Assembly (NCBI RefSeq): GCF_001424305.1 | Contig: NZ_LMPD01000002.1 | Span: 171,531 to 235,530 of the forward strand | Reading direction: 5' to 3' | Source of the DNA: Pedobacter sp. Leaf176 | GTDB taxonomy: Bacteria > Bacteroidota > Bacteroidia > Sphingobacteriales > Sphingobacteriaceae | Length of the DNA stretch: 64,000 bases | Shown: positions 60,726-64,000 of the stretch, one piece after another | Layout: the number at the start of each line of letters is the position of its first letter | Position numbering within the stretch: position 1 is the stretch's first letter | Made by a program: the position numbers and the translations under genes | Notes under the pieces: generated by a model | Told to the model about the DNA's origin: nothing | The model's input: only the letters and a program-made list of their open reading frames with translations | The model's database searches: none

Positions 60726-62135
60726 TTAAGCAGTAAAATCAGCCTCAAACTTTTCTCCAAATCTATCAGTTGCTACAACTTTTACCTTTTTAATTGATGG
60801 TTCGAAATGTGCCACAAATAAATGATCTGTTTTGCTTGGCTCGGGAAATGTTCTTCCCGCGGGCAATTTATCACCCTTATATAAACTTACTGATAAAGGG
60901 TCATAGCCTTTCTGCTGTTCTAATGCACCCATGGCTTTTCCATCTAAAAAGTATTCTACTTTCCATTCAGGATCCCAGTTCCAGACGTTAGCTATCAGTC
61001 GCTTCTGGTTTGTTAAATCATCGACATAAATATGAATTTGTTCTTTTTTTGATAAGCCTGTTGGCTGATAAAACCATTTCAATTTAGTGCCATCAACTTC
61101 ATAAACACCGTAACCTCTTGGCGTACCATCTTCACAAATTGGGCCTGTCCACCAAGCGCCGCAAACGGCACCATGATTATGTTCGAAAATACCATTGGTT
61201 ATTACATTTCGATTGTAGTGTGTATGCCCGGACATAATGTGAACATTCGTAAATCCGTTTAAAACCGCGTAGAATTCAGCGTTATTTTTTACCGCATTAT
61301 GTACGGGGATGTGAAGATTAATAATAAGTAAAGCATCTTTCGAAACAAATTTCAGATCTTTTGCCAGCCAATCTAATTGAGCCTGGGAAATAAATCCATC
61401 ATAATTTCTTTCGGTACCTAAATAACGAACATCATCCAAAACTACATAGTGCGCTTTACCTCTATTAAAAGAGTAATATGTTGGACCGTAGTGTTCCTGA
61501 AAAGTTTTATCTGAAGTCTCATCACCCCCCATTCTGTAATCCATATCGTGATTGCCTAAAGCCTGGAAAAACGGAATGCCCATTTCAGTAACTGCTTTAT
61601 TATAATCGGTAAACAATTCATGATTATCCCAGACAATATCGCCAACGGTAATTCCATGAACTGGAATTCTTGAATCCATTGACTTAATCATTTTTATGGT
61701 ATCAGGAACTGAAGTCTCCATCATTTGTGCAACGTCCTTTTTATTTTTTACCTGCGGATCGGCCCAAATGATAAAATTGTGCCGATTATCATTTTGTTTT
61801 AACAATATTAACTCAAAATTTAGGTTGGTTTTTCCCAATGCGCTTTCGTAATGTTTAGCAATGTAACTTTCAGTTTTAAACTCGTAGCCTGATGGCGTAC
61901 TTATCCAAACAAATTTTGCCAGTGGATTTATATCAATTGCATAATTTCCTGATCTATCAGTTTGAACAACATTGAAGCCATCAGAAACAACCACATTTGC
62001 TACGCCCTTACCCTTACTGGTAATTTTACCGGAAATTTTGTTATCTAACAGGTTGGTAAAAGAAAACGACTTTAGGCTTACGAAAAGTGTCGTTCCTAAA
62101 AGAGCAGATTTCTGAATAAAGGATCTTCTATTCAT
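60726..62135 (-). CDS. Exported calcineurin-like phosphoesterase
   Basis: A 469-residue metallophosphoesterase. The start NRRSFIQKSALLGTTLFVSL looks like a twin-arginine-type signal. A small beta-sandwich N-domain (about 35-110) precedes the catalytic domain with IWADPQVKN, VGDIVWDNHE, GNHDMDYR, NLHIPVHN and SGHTHYNRN, the full metal-binding set. A C-terminal beta domain follows from about 350 and reads FYQPTGLSKKEQ. It is part of the leftward cluster with GDPD. It would hydrolyse phosphomonoesters or diesters outside the inner membrane. Confidence 0.92.
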   Translation of the reverse strand: MNRRSFIQKSALLGTTLFVSLKSFSFTNLLDNKISGKITSKGKGVANVVVSDGFNVVQTDRSGNYAIDINPLAKFVWISTPSGYEFKTESYIAKHYESALGKTNLNFELILLKQNDNRHNFIIWADPQVKNKKDVAQMMETSVPDTIKMIKSMDSRIPVHGITVGDIVWDNHELFTDYNKAVTEMGIPFFQALGNHDMDYRMGGDETSDKTFQEHYGPTYYSFNRGKAHYVVLDDVRYLGTERNYDGFISQAQLDWLAKDLKFVSKDALLIINLHIPVHNAVKNNAEFYAVLNGFTNVHIMSGHTHYNRNVITNGIFEHNHGAVCGAWWTGPICEDGTPRGYGVYEVDGTKLKWFYQPTGLSKKEQIHIYVDDLTNQKRLIANVWNWDPEWKVEYFLDGKAMGALEQQKGYDPLSVSLYKGDKLPAGRTFPEPSKTDHLFVAHFEPSIKKVKVVATDRFGEKFEADFTA

Positions 62136-62202
62136 TTTACGTATTTGAAGAATGATTTAAAAAAAATCATCGGCTAATTTATTTAGCCGATGATGATGTG
62201 AT

Positions 62203-63711
62203 TTAATTTACAATTGTTGTGAAACCAGTTGCAGTTTCAATAGTAGATAATGCGGAAGAACCAGTGAGGGCAATAAATTGAGCTGTTCTTCCTGTACTCC
62301 ATAATCCTGTTTTAGCATCATATACACCCCCAAGAGTAGTGAAGTTTCCTGTGGTAGAAGGAAAAGAAAATTTGCTTGTATTGGTTCCTGCTCCATAGAA
62401 TGCCACGGCTTTTCTATTTTGAATGGTGCTGTATTTATCTGTATTGGTAATTCGATAACCGGCTTCCGGCGGTCCGGCAGAATAAACAGCACCATTACCG
62501 CCATACATAATTACATCGAGCGGAATACTGTTTCCATCTACCTTAGTCCCTTCAAATACCGCAATACCCGCCACGTTTCCACTATTAGCCAAAAGGTTTG
62601 CCGTTGCCGTGCCGAAATCTGCGCCGTTAACCGTAGAATATTGTGTACTGCTGATCCAAACAGCCGATGAAATATCTGTTGAGCCCGAACCCCAAATGTT
62701 CTTATTACCGCCAACATAGCAAAACTGGCCTTTTTTAACTGTACCCCTTGTAATATTGATTTTATAAGTTCTTACACCACCTAAAGCCCAACCTGTTGCA
62801 GGTGCGACCAAAATACCAGCGTTGTTGCAGGTAACTATTGAATATGGGGTTGCTGCAAAATCGATATCCCTTGTAGCCTTAAATTGGATGTATTCATAAT
62901 TATTATCAGGTCCACTAGGGTCGGTTAAGTAACCGGTGATAACTAATGCAGATGGCTTTATAACTGCAAGTGGAAATACATCATCGAAAATGCGAGGCCA
63001 AAGTTGTGGGCCGGTTGGTGTATTGAAAACAATTCCCGTAAAATCGGCAAATGGTGTTAATTCTTCATTTGCAAACGTTGCGGTAGTCTCCGTATGCAAA
63101 GTCGCGGTTCCATATCCGTCGTTGATGGTTTTATTGCCCACGAGTTTCTCTCCCGTAGCAGGCACAGGATTTACATTTCCTTTGCTTATCGTAATTAATG
63201 TACTTTCATAAAATTCCGGGCGGCTAGCCAGGGATGCTGTACTTACTGCTCTGGTGATTATTGGTCTACCGGAAGCCTTTTTTTCAATATTAGAAGCCAG
63301 GACACCAGAAAGCTGCAACATTCCACTCACCTTCTTTAGTGTAGCCCCTGTAACCCTCACATGAACGGAATCTCCAGGAACAAATTTTGCAGCATCGGCA
63401 CCAATGTTAATGGCCATACCTCTTAACGAATCGATTCCGCTACCTGCAATCCGGCTGTTTTGAACAATAAGTAAACCAGAAGGGGTATTATTTGCCGTTT
63501 GATTGGAGATTACAACGCCTTTAATAAAATCTGCTCCTCCTAAATTTTCAGTATTTAATGTTAAATCTGCATTCTTGAATAGTTTGCGTAAATCGAAATT
63601 AGAGATATAAGGGCTCACCGATACGCCGACATAATCGGTTTCGCGTTTGCATCCAATCCAAGTGCCACAAAACAGAATTATCGCACTGATATAAAGTATT
63701 ATCTTTTTCAT
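62203..63711 (-). CDS. DUF5689 domain lipoprotein
   Basis: A protein of 502 residues from ATG 63711 (the upstream frame is not a natural start). It has a lipoprotein signal with GTWIGCKRETDY (Cys near 18). The mature part opens VSVSPYISNFDLRKLF and consists of beta-rich, OB-like segments (KGVVISNQTANNTPSGLLIVQN) that fit DUF5689, a family commonly encoded next to SusCD genes with nucleases or phosphatases. It is between the SusD and phosphoesterase genes and probably a surface binding subunit. Confidence 0.85.
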   Translation of the reverse strand: MKKIILYISAIILFCGTWIGCKRETDYVGVSVSPYISNFDLRKLFKNADLTLNTENLGGADFIKGVVISNQTANNTPSGLLIVQNSRIAGSGIDSLRGMAINIGADAAKFVPGDSVHVRVTGATLKKVSGMLQLSGVLASNIEKKASGRPIITRAVSTASLASRPEFYESTLITISKGNVNPVPATGEKLVGNKTINDGYGTATLHTETTATFANEELTPFADFTGIVFNTPTGPQLWPRIFDDVFPLAVIKPSALVITGYLTDPSGPDNNYEYIQFKATRDIDFAATPYSIVTCNNAGILVAPATGWALGGVRTYKINITRGTVKKGQFCYVGGNKNIWGSGSTDISSAVWISSTQYSTVNGADFGTATANLLANSGNVAGIAVFEGTKVDGNSIPLDVIMYGGNGAVYSAGPPEAGYRITNTDKYSTIQNRKAVAFYGAGTNTSKFSFPSTTGNFTTLGGVYDAKTGLWSTGRTAQFIALTGSSALSTIETATGFTTIVN

Positions 63712-63727
63712 ATTATTTTTGATATGA

Positions 63728-64000
63728 TTAAGGTTTTTGCCACCAAACCAACGTATTAATGTCATCAGCTCCCTGAACGGCAACTGCATTTTTATAGCTT
63801 GTCGGATTGGTTGATTGTGTAACTAACGGATAATTTAACCGGGAAGGCATTTTACCTCCATTTGCTAATCCCGTCCCTTTTGGTAGAAATGGATGGCCGG
63901 TTCTTCGATATTCAATCCATTGCTGAAAATCGACCAGGAACATTGCATAATATTTCTGTAAATGAATTAACTGCATTTTACTTGATGAATTTATTGCCGA
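63728..64000 (-). CDS. C-terminal part of a SusD/RagB family lipoprotein, truncated by window edge
   Basis: The minus-strand frame is open to the right edge and ends at 63728. The 90 visible residues include LQKYYAMFLVDFQQWIEYRRTGHPFLPKG and the ending NTLVWWQKP, the typical close of the SusD_2-type branch, and parallel the end of the SusD at 34402-35862. Its stop is 16 bases before the DUF5689 start. The SusC partner gene should lie just beyond the edge. Confidence 0.88.
   Translation of the reverse strand, partial: SAINSSSKMQLIHLQKYYAMFLVDFQQWIEYRRTGHPFLPKGTGLANGGKMPSRLNYPLVTQSTNPTSYKNAVAVQGADDINTLVWWQKP

Overview
The window is AT-rich chromosomal DNA from a member of the Bacteroidota, most likely the Sphingobacteriaceae and close to Pedobacter. 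The reasons are SusC/SusD outer-membrane nutrient systems, TAnnTTTG-type -7 promoter elements, DUF1573, DUF5689 and DUF1684 proteins, a GOB/PEDO-like subclass B3 metallo-beta-lactamase, a fused E1 alpha/beta 2-oxoacid dehydrogenase and families of intergenic palindromic repeats. I see no prophage, transposase, CRISPR array, rRNA or tRNA.

Layout. 1-3.1 kb: the 3' end of an unknown gene, an AraC regulator, a small lipoprotein, an orphan Hsp70-like ATPase and a 31-codon membrane peptide. 3.2-11.7 kb: one leftward operon for tripartite ABC efflux (HlyD adaptor, TolC, ATPase, two permeases) that ends with its own sigma-54 response regulator and histidine kinase; a near-consensus -24/-12 promoter lies before the first gene. 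11.8-14.7 kb: two small paralogous proteins, a HAD phosphatase, an Mpo1-like protein and proline dehydrogenase. 14.7-23 kb: shikimate and aromatic amino acid synthesis: an S4 RNA-binding protein with aroB, a fatty acid hydroxylase family protein, then pheA, DAHP synthase-chorismate mutase, aroA and aroC. pheA is preceded by a 20-codon leader peptide with nine Phe/Tyr codons, an antiterminator arm and an intrinsic terminator, which together make a textbook ribosome-mediated attenuator.

23-30 kb: E1 fusion dehydrogenase, DUF1573 protein, aminotransferase, metallo-hydrolase and several small unknown proteins. 30.4-36.4 kb: a lipoprotein-SusC-SusD operon and a small lipoprotein. 37-40 kb: xylulokinase and xylose isomerase. 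40.6-48.6 kb: DASH-type cryptochrome/photolyase, PAP2 phosphatase, ECF sigma factor, L,D-transpeptidase, HAD protein, third member of the small paralog family, PAS histidine kinase, glyoxalase-like protein and PPK2. 48.7-57.3 kb: PBP1A, a protease/propeller/barrel outer-membrane protein, the B3 beta-lactamase, a degenerate GIY-YIG protein divergent from an XRE-S24 repressor with operator-like repeats between them, and a Spy-like protein. 57.4-59.1 kb: bioF-bioD. 59.1-64 kb: a leftward cluster of SGNH hydrolase, glycerophosphodiesterase, calcineurin-like phosphatase, DUF5689 lipoprotein and the end of a SusD gene, which looks like a phosphoester-scavenging locus.

The most distinctive observations are the Phe/Tyr attenuator, the sigma-54 promoter on the efflux operon that encodes its own activator, a palindromic repeat read in frame inside aroC, promoter elements placed 4-7 bases before start codons (twice merged with an upstream terminator), and the XRE-S24/GIY-YIG operator region. 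All assignments come from reading motifs by eye; no database search was possible.
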